NCBI GenBank assembly: GCA_003281125.1
Contig: QCCW01000009.1
Coordinates: forward strand, 1-32,211
Direction: 5' to 3'
From: Prochlorococcus sp. AG-347-N23
GTDB taxonomy: Bacteria; Cyanobacteriota; Cyanobacteriia; PCC-6307; Cyanobiaceae
DNA length: 32,211 nt
Positions 9,137-18,748 of the stretch are shown here, piece after piece; position 1 is the stretch's first letter; each line of letters starts with the position of its first letter. Under the pieces are notes generated by a model. That model was not told the origin of the DNA. It searched no databases and saw only the letters and a list, made by a program, of their open reading frames with translations. Both the position numbers and the translations under genes were made by a program.

Positions 9137-10144
9137 TTGGAAGTAATAAAGTTTAAGCAGATTGGAGTCTCATTTAAAGGAAGTGGAAGTTATGTCCCCG
9201 AACAAATACTAACTAATGAAAAAATTAGTCAAAAAGTAGACACTAGTGATGAATGGATACAGTCTAGAACTGGTATTTCTGAGAGAAGAATTTCTAGCTC
9301 AGGAGATAATGTAACTGAGATGGGTTATAAAGCAGCACTATCTGCGATTAAAATGACCAATTGGGATATTAAAACGATTGATTTAATTGTCTTAGCTACT
9401 TCTACTCCACATGATTTGTTTGGTTCAGCTCCATCTATACAAGCTAAATTGGGTGCTCATAATGCAGTAGCTTTCGATTTAACTGCAGCATGTAGTGGTT
9501 TTTTATTTGCCTTGATAACAGCCGCACAATTTTTAAAAGGGGGCAGTTTTAAAAGGGCCATTGTTATAGGAGCAGATCAATTATCAAGCTTTGTTGATTG
9601 GAATGATAGAAGAAGTTGTATTCTCTTTGGAGATGGCGCAGGTGCATTGGCAATTGAAGCTACAAATGAATTTGATAATTTCCTTGGTTTTGATATGAGA
9701 ACAGATGGCGAAAGGGGTTCGTTTTTAAATCTTCCAACAAAAAATAATAGGGATTCAATAATTGATAACATTGATTTTTTAAAAGGAGGTTTTTCTCCTA
9801 TAAATATGAATGGTCAGGAAGTGTATAAATTTGCGGTTAGAGAAGTACCCATAATTCTTAATAATTTGTTTAGAAAAACAAAATACAGTTCTGATGAAGT
9901 TGATTGGCTTGTACTGCATCAAGCTAATCAAAGAATATTAGATTCTGTAGGAGAGAGGTTAAAAATTCCTAGAGAAAAAATTCTTAGTAATTTAGCAAAA
10001 TATGGCAACACCTCAGCAGCAACAATTCCACTAGTGATGGATGAGGCTATTAGAGATAATAGAATTCAACAAAATGATATTATTGCCACAAGTGGTTTTG
10101 GTGCTGGGCTAAGTTGGGGTGCAGCCATCATCAAATGGGGTTAA
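9137..10144 (+). CDS. fabH: 3-oxoacyl-ACP synthase III (KAS III)
   Basis: FabH condenses acetyl-CoA with malonyl-ACP to start fatty-acid elongation. The 335-residue protein has the complete catalytic triad: C119 in DLTAACSGF, H261 in LHQANQRI and N291 in YGNTSAAT. It also has the N-terminal GSYVPEQILTN and the C-terminal TSGFGAGLSWG typical of the family. The start is TTG at 9137: the nearest in-frame stop upstream is at 9116-9118 and no ATG or GTG lies between, so TTG is the only usual start that keeps the whole domain. It follows plsX by 54 bases and precedes fabD by 18. Confidence 0.95.
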   Translation: MEVIKFKQIGVSFKGSGSYVPEQILTNEKISQKVDTSDEWIQSRTGISERRISSSGDNVTEMGYKAALSAIKMTNWDIKTIDLIVLATSTPHDLFGSAPSIQAKLGAHNAVAFDLTAACSGFLFALITAAQFLKGGSFKRAIVIGADQLSSFVDWNDRRSCILFGDGAGALAIEATNEFDNFLGFDMRTDGERGSFLNLPTKNNRDSIIDNIDFLKGGFSPINMNGQEVYKFAVREVPIILNNLFRKTKYSSDEVDWLVLHQANQRILDSVGERLKIPREKILSNLAKYGNTSAATIPLVMDEAIRDNRIQQNDIIATSGFGAGLSWGAAIIKWG

Positions 10145-10162
10145 AACAAAATCAGGAAAATT

Positions 10163-11059
10163 ATGACAGTTGTATGGGTATTCCCTGGACAAGGTTCTCA
10201 AAAAATTGGGATGGCGAAACAAATTGAAAATTTGCCTAACGCAAAGGAGAGGTTTAGTTTCGCTTCTGAGATATTTGAGAGAAATTTATTTGAAATTTGT
10301 GAAATAGATTCTGAAACAATTAATCCTCTTAATGATCTGAATAACACAATAAATACACAAATTTGTCTTTTTCTCGTTGAATCGATTTTATTAGATGCCC
10401 TAAAGGGGAAAGGGTTTAAACCAAATTATGTTGCTGGCCATAGTCTTGGAGAAATCACGGCACTCTATTGTGCGGACGTTTTTTCTTTCGAGGATTGTGT
10501 TTCACTAATAAAAGTAAGATCCCAATTAATGGTTAATGCTGGAAAAGGATCTATGGCAGCATTAATTGGTTTTGATAGAGATCAACTTGATTTTTTAGTA
10601 AATCAAGTTGATGATGTTGTAATTGCTAATGATAATAGCTCTTCTCAAGTTGTTTTATCAGGATCTGATCAAGCATTAGATAAATTGTCGAAGGAAATTT
10701 CTTGTAAAAGATTCCTCAAGTTAAATGTTTCAGGTGCATTTCATTCAACATTTATGAATGAACCTTCATCAAAATTTTCAGAATATCTTAAAAAGATTGA
10801 ATTTAAAAGTGCTTCTTTTCCAGTCATAAGTAACTATAAACCTTCACTTTGTAGTGATCCAAACGAGCTTAAAATTAGATTAGAAAAACAAATGTGTAAT
10901 GGAGTGAGGTGGCGAGAAACTATGGATTTAATGGCAAAAGATAGTGATCTTCATATTGTTGAAATTGGTCCTTCTAATGTACTAAGTGGTTTAGGAAAAA
11001 GACATCTTAAAGATGTAAAAATTTCTCAAGTTTCATCTTCTGATCAAATATCTTATTAA
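10163..11059 (+). CDS. fabD: Malonyl-CoA:ACP transacylase
   Basis: FabD moves malonate from CoA to ACP for fatty-acid synthesis. The 298-residue protein shows FPGQGSQ at 7-13, the nucleophile S94 in GHSLG (92-96), a conserved arginine near 120 (KVRSQLM) and the active-site histidine H195 in GAFHS. Size is normal. The ATG at 10163 has an AGGA ribosome-binding sequence about eight bases upstream. It lies between fabH and plsC with short gaps, consistent with one lipid operon. Confidence 0.95.
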   Translation: MTVVWVFPGQGSQKIGMAKQIENLPNAKERFSFASEIFERNLFEICEIDSETINPLNDLNNTINTQICLFLVESILLDALKGKGFKPNYVAGHSLGEITALYCADVFSFEDCVSLIKVRSQLMVNAGKGSMAALIGFDRDQLDFLVNQVDDVVIANDNSSSQVVLSGSDQALDKLSKEISCKRFLKLNVSGAFHSTFMNEPSSKFSEYLKKIEFKSASFPVISNYKPSLCSDPNELKIRLEKQMCNGVRWRETMDLMAKDSDLHIVEIGPSNVLSGLGKRHLKDVKISQVSSSDQISY

Positions 11060-11064
11060 TTTGT

Positions 11065-11685
11065 ATGAAAAATCATACTATTCAAAAATTAACCTATGAA
11101 TTAGTTAGCAAGCTTTTTGTATTTCCTATTTATAAATTTGTATTTAAAGGTCATTTAATAGGTAGAGACAATATTCCGCAAAAAGATTCCTTTATTATGG
11201 TTTCTAATCATGGCTCTTTACTCGACCCTCCTTTGTTAGGCCATGCCCTTGGACGTAATATATCTTTTATGGCTAAGGCAGAGCTTTTTAAAATTCCTTT
11301 TCTAGGCTTTATTATTAAGGCTTGTGGAGCGTATCCTGTAAAAAGAGGAATTGCTGATAAAAATACAATTAAAACAGCATGTAGCAAATTATCAAATGAT
11401 AATTCTATTGGAATTTTTATTGATGGCACTCGTCAAAAAAATGGTCGAGTAAACAAGCCCAAACAAGGTGCAGCATTATTAGCTTTTAAAAATCAAAAAT
11501 TATTATTGCCTGTTGCAATAGTTAATTCACATAGACTAATAAGATTTAAATTCTTTATTCCTTTGTTTTCAAAAATAGTTGTTAAAGTAGGCAAACCTGT
11601 TCAACCTCCACTAAGTTCATCAAGAGATGATCTGAATTCTGTAACAATGCACCTTCAAGATAAAATTAATAATTTGATTGGATGA
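11065..11685 (+). CDS. plsC: 1-acylglycerol-3-phosphate acyltransferase family (PlsC-like)
   Basis: The 206-residue protein belongs to the PlsC/LPLAT family, which makes phosphatidic acid by adding the second acyl chain. It has the catalytic HX4D motif (H49 to D54 in NHGSLLDP), a substrate motif near 70-93 (KAELFKIPFLG and YPVKRG) and block III as IDGTR at 119-123. Most family members have PEGTR here, so both the proline and the glutamate differ. A hydrophobic patch near residues 76-88 suits membrane association. It starts five bases after fabD and closes the rpaB-plsX-fabH-fabD-plsC cluster. Confidence 0.88.
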   Translation: MKNHTIQKLTYELVSKLFVFPIYKFVFKGHLIGRDNIPQKDSFIMVSNHGSLLDPPLLGHALGRNISFMAKAELFKIPFLGFIIKACGAYPVKRGIADKNTIKTACSKLSNDNSIGIFIDGTRQKNGRVNKPKQGAALLAFKNQKLLLPVAIVNSHRLIRFKFFIPLFSKIVVKVGKPVQPPLSSSRDDLNSVTMHLQDKINNLIG

Positions 11686-11689
11686 ATAT

Positions 11690-12340
11690 TTAGTTAATTG
11701 GAGAAATAGGGTAAAGAGGTAAAACTTTTCTCCAGGAATCTATATTTGAATCGAATAAATTTTTATTTGATAAATCTAATAGTTCTTTTAAATCTTCTTT
11801 ATCATCATAATGAGCTTCAAAAGAAAGTTCTTTACTCTCAAGTTCTTTGACAACTTTTGGTAAAACTCTTTCTCGAATCATTAGATCAGAGGAGTTTTTT
11901 TCGTAATGACAAATTTCATATTTACCTGCAATAAAACCCTTTCGTTTTAATTTTTTGTAAATCCAGAATGATTTTTTGTTTGTAATGATATTATTTTTTG
12001 ATGCAATTCTTTTTGCCATTATTTCAAATGAACTAAAACTTTCTAAGGGACAATTTAGTTGTTGGGAGATAGTTCTTGCTAAAACTACAATTAGTCGTGA
12101 AGCATTAAAATTTGCTGGCCCTATGCTGACAGATAGCTTATTTATTTTTTGTAAATTTTCTTTGGAAATGAATTTATTAAGATCATTAATTAAGTTATTG
12201 CAAAGGTCATTATCAAATTTTTTGATAAATAATTCATCAGATTCAAGGGTATTGTTTTTTCTATACCCAAAGCCAAAAGAATTGTCTGTGCTATGAATTA
12301 CTAATGTAGGGTAATTTTCTATTTGTTTGAGTTTTGTCAT
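11690..12340 (-). CDS. tsaB: TsaB-like protein, tRNA t6A modification
   Basis: The 216-residue protein resembles TsaB (YeaZ), the non-catalytic partner that holds TsaD during threonylcarbamoyl-adenosine synthesis on tRNAs reading ANN codons. The family segment normally read as GPGSFTGLR appears as GPANFNASRL at 74-83. The flanking VSIG and VVLARTISQQLNCPLESFSS follow the family pattern, and the opening LVIHSTDNSFGFG matches the first two strands. It is clearly diverged, and without a search the family call rests on these segments. It follows ycf34 by nine bases on the same strand and ends four bases from the convergent plsC. Confidence 0.75.
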   Translation of the reverse strand: MTKLKQIENYPTLVIHSTDNSFGFGYRKNNTLESDELFIKKFDNDLCNNLINDLNKFISKENLQKINKLSVSIGPANFNASRLIVVLARTISQQLNCPLESFSSFEIMAKRIASKNNIITNKKSFWIYKKLKRKGFIAGKYEICHYEKNSSDLMIRERVLPKVVKELESKELSFEAHYDDKEDLKELLDLSNKNLFDSNIDSWRKVLPLYPISPIN

Positions 12341-12349
12341 TTATTACCT

Positions 12350-12601
12350 TTAAACAGGTAATTCCATTCCTGGATTACACTTAGACCATTTACCAAATTC
12401 ATTTTCAAAACTTTCACAAGATTGAACATCCCAATCAGTTTTATAATCACCATTATCAGCTTTAACTATATTGACATGAATGAAAGGTTTTTTTGCTTTA
12501 AAATCAGGTAGATCACAAATATGATCAACACCATGATTATTCTCAACATCATGATATGTGATACATCTATCAACCCATTTACAGTTGATGCAAATGCACA
12601 T
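12350..12601 (-). CDS. ycf34: Ycf34, small iron-sulfur protein
   Basis: This 83-residue protein opens MCICINCKWVDRCITYHDVE, with cysteines at 2, 4, 7 and 13 and more at 29, 61 and 75. That opening is the mark of Ycf34, a protein of cyanobacteria and some plastids. In Synechocystis Ycf34 binds an Fe-S cluster and affects photosynthetic electron transport, from memory of the literature. The start is fixed by the conserved Met-Cys-Ile-Cys opening. It is 14 bases from the divergent start of cca, leaving almost no room for a promoter outside coding sequence, and is followed by tsaB. Confidence 0.9.
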   Translation of the reverse strand: MCICINCKWVDRCITYHDVENNHGVDHICDLPDFKAKKPFIHVNIVKADNGDYKTDWDVQSCESFENEFGKWSKCNPGMELPV

Positions 12602-12615
12602 GGTTATTTAATAAA

Positions 12616-13833
12616 ATGAAAAGTAGCTTCCACACAGATCATACACTAATAATTGACGAATTAGAAACAAGTATAAAATTTCATAATTTGGATTTAATCT
12701 TAGGTTATTTACCTAGAGGATCATATTTGGTTGGTGGTTACATAAGAGATATAATTTTGGGAAGAGAAACTGAAAATGTAGATGTTGATATTGTGGTTCC
12801 TTTAAATGCAATTGAAATTGGTAAAAAGATTGCAGAAAATTTTGGATCAAAATTTATAATTTTAGATGAAAAAAGAGAAGTTGTAAGAATTATTCTTAAT
12901 CAAATTTATGTTGATATTGCTAATCAGGTTTCATCTTCGATAGAAGGAGATTTATGTTCTAGAGACTTTTCGATTAACTCAATTGCTTTTTTATTTGATA
13001 ATAAGTGTTTGTTTGATCCATTAAATGGTCTTGAAGATCTAGAGATTTCTTTGCTTAGAACTAACTCTGAAAACAATTTACTAAATGATCCTTTACGAAT
13101 ATTAAGATGTTTTAGATTTGTTTCAGAATTGAATTTTAAAATCGATCTAAAATTGGTTGATTTCATAAAAAAAAATAAAGGAAAATTATATGTTGTTGCT
13201 AAAGAGAGGATTAATTATGAAATACAGAAAATAGTACATGGGGAAAATGCTCTAGAGGCTGTACTTTTAGTAAAAAATCTTCATATTTTTGGGTCTGATA
13301 ATTTATACAAAGATTCTTTTTTTTTGAATTTAGATAAAATTAATTATGAAATACTTAATCATAAAGAAAAAGAAAAATTTTTACCATCCTTCTTTATTTC
13401 TCAAATTTTAGATGTTGTATCTTTAGAGAAACTTAAATTTAGTAAAGCTGAAATTGCAAAAACGAAGTTATTGCGAAAATGGCACTTTTTTTTGAAGAAA
13501 AAAAATATCGCTAAGTTAAACGAATTAGATAGATTTGAATTACATCAAGAATTGGAAAAGTTTCTCCCATCTTTTATTTTTTATTTACCTCAAAATTTAC
13601 GCTTAGATTGGCTCAATAGGTGGCGTGACAAGAATGATAAATTATTTCATCCCGAAAATTTAATTAGTGGTGATGTAATCAAAAAAAATTTAAAAATAAA
13701 AGATGGGCCTATCTTAGGAGAGCTTTTACAATATCTTTCAAAGGAGCTTGCATATCAAAGATTGAATAATTTTGATGAAGCTATTTATAAAGCAAAGCAA
13801 TGGATTGAACAAAATGCGCCAAAATGTGATTAA
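12616..13833 (+). CDS. cca: tRNA nucleotidyltransferase / poly(A) polymerase family
   Basis: The 405-residue class II nucleotidyltransferase has the head-domain motif LVGGYIRDIILGR (38-50), the metal-binding DVD at 56-58, and RDFSINSIAF (116-125), followed by the RNA-binding neck (DPLRILRCFRF near 150). Members add or repair CCA at tRNA 3' ends; some cyanobacterial paralogues add poly(A) or only part of CCA, and sequence inspection cannot separate these. The C-terminal half is Lys/Leu-rich and poorly conserved. The ATG lies 14 bases from the opposite-strand ycf34 start. An RRM protein follows 59 bases downstream. Confidence 0.88.
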   Translation: MKSSFHTDHTLIIDELETSIKFHNLDLILGYLPRGSYLVGGYIRDIILGRETENVDVDIVVPLNAIEIGKKIAENFGSKFIILDEKREVVRIILNQIYVDIANQVSSSIEGDLCSRDFSINSIAFLFDNKCLFDPLNGLEDLEISLLRTNSENNLLNDPLRILRCFRFVSELNFKIDLKLVDFIKKNKGKLYVVAKERINYEIQKIVHGENALEAVLLVKNLHIFGSDNLYKDSFFLNLDKINYEILNHKEKEKFLPSFFISQILDVVSLEKLKFSKAEIAKTKLLRKWHFFLKKKNIAKLNELDRFELHQELEKFLPSFIFYLPQNLRLDWLNRWRDKNDKLFHPENLISGDVIKKNLKIKDGPILGELLQYLSKELAYQRLNNFDEAIYKAKQWIEQNAPKCD

Positions 13834-13892
13834 ATACACATAGCTTAGTTTTGTTTAGAAGTTCAGACTTCAAAAATCATTATTTAAAATTT

Positions 13893-14312
13893 ATGAGCAT
13901 TCGCATTTACATTGGCAATTTACCACAAGGATTTAATCCAAAAGAATTTGATAAGCTTTTAAAATCAATCTCTGATTCCATAAGATTTAAAGCAGTTTTA
14001 GATAAGGAAACCAAGGAATGCAGGGGGTTTGGTTTTGCGACAACAAACAATGAAGAGAATGCTAATTTACTAATTCAAAAATTAAATAGTTTTGAATTTA
14101 ATGGTTCTAAATTGAGAGTTGAGTTATCAGAAAAGAAAGATTCTCCTTCAAACAAAAGGAATAATGGAAACTCTAATAAGAATAAGAAGAGGAAAGATTT
14201 TAAGAAAATTGTCCATAGTGATGCCCCTAATCTTGAAGCTCCTGATCCAAGATGGGCTGGAGAACTATCTAAATTAAAAGATTTGTTAGCTAATCAGAAA
14301 ACACCTGTTTAG
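13893..14312 (+). CDS. RRM-type RNA-binding protein with basic tail
   Basis: One RNA-recognition motif occupies residues 3 to about 83, with RNP2 IYIGNL at 5-10 and RNP1 CRGFGF at 43-48. A Lys/Asn/Arg-rich linker (about 84-112) follows, then an ordered-looking tail with DPRWAGELSKLKDLLANQ. I chose ATG 13893, giving 139 residues, because it sits right before the RRM strand; a TTG at 13851 in the same frame would add 14 unlike residues. Related cyanobacterial Rbp proteins are cold-responsive or guide photosynthetic mRNAs to thylakoids, but no specific role can be assigned here. It follows cca, and its stop directly abuts the crtB stop on the other strand. Confidence 0.85.
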   Translation: MSIRIYIGNLPQGFNPKEFDKLLKSISDSIRFKAVLDKETKECRGFGFATTNNEENANLLIQKLNSFEFNGSKLRVELSEKKDSPSNKRNNGNSNKNKKRKDFKKIVHSDAPNLEAPDPRWAGELSKLKDLLANQKTPV

Positions 14313-15221
14313 TTATTTAATCCGAGAAATTAAAAAAGATATTGGCAACTCAAAGGCTTTGACTGAATTTTTTACAAAAGCTCTATTATTGAAGACATCA
14401 TAATCTAATCTTTCAATTGAATCTAATATGCCTCTATAAAGACGTAGAGATGTCCATACTGGCCATCTTGCGTCAGAGGAGAGCCACTTTATCCCATCTT
14501 CAGACTTTTGAAACCACTCCCTAGCTCTGGTTAATTGAAACTTCATAAGTGATTTCCATTGATTGTTTATTTCGCCTTTTAAAAGTTTTTCTTCAGAATA
14601 ATTAAATTTTTCAATATCAGCTAGTGGGAGATAAATCCTACCTCTTCCCCTGTCTTCTCCAACATCTCTCAATATATTAGTCAATTGATTTGCTATTCCT
14701 AAAGCTACAGCTGCTTCTGAAGGGTCAGGCTTGGCACTCCATGGCGCAGATGTATAAGCGCTATCAATTCCCATGACATTCTGAGTCATTAAACCAACAG
14801 TCCCTGCCACTCTATAACAATAGAGTTTTAATTCATCAAAATCTTTGTATCTAAATTTATTAAGATCCATCCTTTGACCTTCTATCATATCTAAGTAGGG
14901 TTGAATACTTTGTGGATATTTTTCGAGGGTATCTAATAAAACTGCATCTAGTTCAGATTGAATATTCCCTTTAAAAACATTTTTTGTATTTTCTTCCCAT
15001 GCATCTAAATTATCTGAGAGCTCATCCTGAGATTTAGTTGAAGCTTCCGCGCTATCCATTATTTCATCTGTTCTTCTACACCATACATAAATAGCCCAAA
15101 TAGCTTTTCTCTTCTCTAGAGGGAGTAGAAGAGTTCCCAAGTAAAAGGTTTTAGCCCATTTTTGAGTTTCTTTACGGCATATTTCGTATGCTTGATCTAG
15201 TTGAGAAATTGAATTTTTCAA
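14313..15221 (-). CDS. crtB: Phytoene synthase
   Basis: CrtB joins two geranylgeranyl diphosphates into phytoene, the first committed carotenoid step. The 302-residue protein has both aspartate-rich metal sites: DEIMD at 52-56, and DVGED at 186-190 within NQLTNILRDVGED, followed by RGRIYLP. The start is TTG at 15219-15221: a stop occurs three codons upstream and no ATG or GTG lies between, while the family domain begins within 20 residues. It lies downstream of crtP (34-base gap) on the same strand, the usual cyanobacterial pds-psy order. Confidence 0.96.
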   Translation of the reverse strand: MKNSISQLDQAYEICRKETQKWAKTFYLGTLLLPLEKRKAIWAIYVWCRRTDEIMDSAEASTKSQDELSDNLDAWEENTKNVFKGNIQSELDAVLLDTLEKYPQSIQPYLDMIEGQRMDLNKFRYKDFDELKLYCYRVAGTVGLMTQNVMGIDSAYTSAPWSAKPDPSEAAVALGIANQLTNILRDVGEDRGRGRIYLPLADIEKFNYSEEKLLKGEINNQWKSLMKFQLTRAREWFQKSEDGIKWLSSDARWPVWTSLRLYRGILDSIERLDYDVFNNRAFVKNSVKAFELPISFLISRIK

Positions 15222-15255
15222 AAAGTTTTAGCTGATGTTACGTATTTTTAATGTT

Positions 15256-16695
<1,440 letters not shown>

Positions 16696-16743
16696 TTAAA
16701 GTTAGAACATTATAGTTTTTTTCGTTGATTAATTCGCAAAATT

Positions 16744-17091
16744 ATGGAAAAAATACTTTTAAAATCAACTACTCGACATGTAAGAATTTTTACTGCTGAA
16801 GTTGTTGACAATGAATTACAGTTTCATCCTAGTAAACTGACTCTTGATTTAGATCCCGATAACGAGTTCATTTGGAACGAAAATTCTCTAAACAAAGTAA
16901 ATGATAAGTTTAATGAATTAATTAAAGAGAGGGCAGGAAAGGATCTAAATGACTACGAACTTCGAAAAATAGGTTCGGCCATTGAAGGCTTAATTAAAAT
17001 TTTGCTTCAAAATGGGCAATTAAGTTACAACCCAGATTGTAGAGTAATGAATTATTCAATGGGTTTACCAAAGACAAGTGAATTACTGTGA
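16744..17091 (+). CDS. ndhM: NDH-1 subunit M
   Basis: The 115-residue protein matches NdhM, a peripheral subunit specific to cyanobacterial and chloroplast NDH-1. Characteristic stretches are [16 protein letters not shown] near the start, [15 protein letters not shown] at about 32-46, and [16 protein letters not shown] at the end. NdhM helps form the ferredoxin-binding region of the hydrophilic arm, from known NDH-1 structures. The TGA stop overlaps the GTG start of the next gene (GTGA), so the two are probably translationally coupled. It is divergent from crtP. Confidence 0.94.
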   Translation: MEKILLKSTTRHVRIFTAEVVDNELQFHPSKLTLDLDPDNEFIWNENSLNKVNDKFNELIKERAGKDLNDYELRKIGSAIEGLIKILLQNGQLSYNPDCRVMNYSMGLPKTSELL

Positions 17092-17714
17092 ATAGACCAC
17101 CCTCAAATAGAAGGCCAAGGAGAGGCTCAAATAGAAGTTATTACTCTTCAAATCCAAGAGATATAGATCCTTATGGACAGAGAAATAGTAGATTGCCTGC
17201 TTCATCTCCTGAACAAAAAATTAATTTTAGTACAGGAACGATTGCTGTTCTTGCTGGAGTATTAATCCTTGGAGTTGGTATTGGGAGCGCGATCACCAGT
17301 ACAACAGATGGTGGACAGGGAAATATAGCAAGTCAACAACAATTAGATATGGCCGTTCCAGATCCTGAATTCTGTAGACAATGGGGTGCAAGTGCCTTTG
17401 TTATTGATGTTGAAATGTATACAACTTTGAATCCATCAACGAGTTTTGTGACTCAACCAGCTCTCCAGCCAGGTTGTGTGATTAGAAGAGAGAATTGGAC
17501 AGTTTTACAAAAACAGGGAGCAATTAGTAATGAAGATGTAAGAGAATGTAAGCAAAGAATGAATACTTTTGCTTACATTGGATCCATAAGAGATAAGCCA
17601 ATAGTAAAGTGCGTCTATCAAACTGATGTCAATGAAAATAAATTTATAATAAAAGGAGATGGACAAGCTGAAGATGGAGGCGTCGGAATCAATAAAGAGG
17701 CAATACAGTTTTAA
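17088..17714 (+). CDS. DUF3172-like single-pass membrane protein of unknown function
   Basis: The 208-residue protein has an Arg/Ser/Pro-rich, strongly basic N-terminus (1-45), one clear hydrophobic segment (about 50-68, [19 protein letters not shown]), and a soluble C-terminal domain with four cysteines (in [22 protein letters not shown] and VKCVYQ). By the positive-inside rule the basic end is cytoplasmic and the cysteine domain is lumenal or periplasmic, where paired disulfides are possible. It looks like the cyanobacterial family DUF3172, from memory. The start is GTG at 17088, overlapping the ndhM stop by four bases. Coupling to ndhM suggests a link to NDH-1 or the thylakoid membrane, but no function is known to me. 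Confidence 0.82.
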   Translation: MNRPPSNRRPRRGSNRSYYSSNPRDIDPYGQRNSRLPASSPEQKINFSTGTIAVLAGVLILGVGIGSAITSTTDGGQGNIASQQQLDMAVPDPEFCRQWGASAFVIDVEMYTTLNPSTSFVTQPALQPGCVIRRENWTVLQKQGAISNEDVRECKQRMNTFAYIGSIRDKPIVKCVYQTDVNENKFIIKGDGQAEDGGVGINKEAIQF

Positions 17715-17721
17715 ATAAAAA

Positions 17722-18666
17722 TTATATTAGCCTTAATGGGCTCTCTAAACTAGCAAATTGTGGCAGGATATTTTTCTTAAAAACTTCTGATGCTCTTGAT
17801 GTATATCTAGATGGATTAGTAATTAATTTAAGTTCTCTTTTGACCTCTAAGTCAGCAACGAATGCTTTGTGGATAGTCCCAGCCGCTAATTCTCTCTCAA
17901 TTGAAACAACAGGTAAAAACGAAGCTCCCAGACCTGATTGAACTGCATTCTTAATTGCTTCAAGAGAGTTAAGTTCCATCTCAATTTTTAATCTTTGAAT
18001 ATCAAGTCCAGAATCTTGAAGAAGTTTGTCAACAACCTTTCTTGTTGTAGATTGAGAATCTAATTTTACGAAGTTTAATTTGTATAGGTCTTCTTTTAAA
18101 AGTTCTTTTTTGTTAGAGAGCGGATGTTTAGGGGGTAAAACTAGCGCTAACTCATCTGTGGCATATGGAATCACTTGTAGCAGATTTTCCAAATCGCCAG
18201 GTAATTGTCCTCCAATAATGGCTAAGTCAATTTGTCCATTGGCAACACTCCAGCCTGTTCTTCTAGTGCTATGAACTTGAAGTTGAACAGATACGTCAGG
18301 ATATTTTTGTCTAAATAGTCCTATCATTCTAGGCATTAAATAGGTTCCCGTTGTTTGACTAGCTCCAATTACAAGTGTTCCACCCTTTAGACTATTTAAA
18401 TCTTCTATAGCTTTACAAGCTTCATCGCATTGATTCAAAATTCGTTCACAATATTCGAGAAGTAGTCTACCCGCTTCAGTTAAAAGAGCTTTTCTACCAC
18501 CTCTATCGAAAATTGTGATCTCAAGTTGTTTTTCTAAATTTTGGATTTGTAAACTTACAGCAGGTTGGGTTACATATAAAAGATCAGCAGCTTTTTTAAA
18601 ACTCCCTTGAGCAGCAATAGCTTTTAATATTCTTAATTGATCGAGAGTAAAAGGCAATTCGGGCAT
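17722..18666 (-). CDS. rbcR: RbcR, LysR-family regulator (CbbR/Ycf30 group)
   Basis: This 314-residue LysR-type regulator has an N-terminal winged helix-turn-helix (about 8-66, with [22 protein letters not shown]) and an effector-binding domain with [18 protein letters not shown] near 97-114. The opening [20 protein letters not shown] is typical of the cyanobacterial RbcR/Ycf30 type, which controls carbon-fixation genes in response to metabolites. Prochlorococcus has few LysR proteins, and this group is the expected one. It is divergent from the Z-ISO-like gene; LysR regulators often act on such shared regions. It ends seven bases from the convergent DUF3172-like gene. Confidence 0.9.
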   Translation of the reverse strand: MPELPFTLDQLRILKAIAAQGSFKKAADLLYVTQPAVSLQIQNLEKQLEITIFDRGGRKALLTEAGRLLLEYCERILNQCDEACKAIEDLNSLKGGTLVIGASQTTGTYLMPRMIGLFRQKYPDVSVQLQVHSTRRTGWSVANGQIDLAIIGGQLPGDLENLLQVIPYATDELALVLPPKHPLSNKKELLKEDLYKLNFVKLDSQSTTRKVVDKLLQDSGLDIQRLKIEMELNSLEAIKNAVQSGLGASFLPVVSIERELAAGTIHKAFVADLEVKRELKLITNPSRYTSRASEVFKKNILPQFASLESPLRLI

Positions 18667-18686
18667 CTATTTCCGCCAACTATTAT

Positions 18687-18700
18687 TTATAATTTTATAA
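18687..18700. promoter_or_regulatory. TTA-N8-TAA element in the rbcR upstream region
   Basis: The 14-base stretch has the form TTA-N8-TAA, like binding sites reported for the cyanobacterial LysR regulator CmpR, and consists of two TTATAA boxes two bases apart. It lies 20 bases ahead of the rbcR start and 48 ahead of the opposite gene. It also contains TATAAT (18688-18693), which could serve as a -10 for the rightward gene. An RbcR autoregulatory site is possible, but the sequence is pure A/T, so chance matches are common. Confidence 0.35.
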
Positions 18701-18748
18701 CCTAGAAGTATTCTTGTTAACAACTAAATTATTTGAAAATTTAAATTT

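Noticed and set aside
11976..12296. 106-codon open frame opposite tsaB
   Set aside because: Although tsaB itself is divergent, this frame shows no recognisable motif, and tsaB has family segments and correct operon spacing after ycf34.
13851..13892. Upstream TTG start for the RRM protein
   Set aside because: The 14 added residues do not resemble the family, while the ATG at 13893 sits immediately before the first RRM strand.
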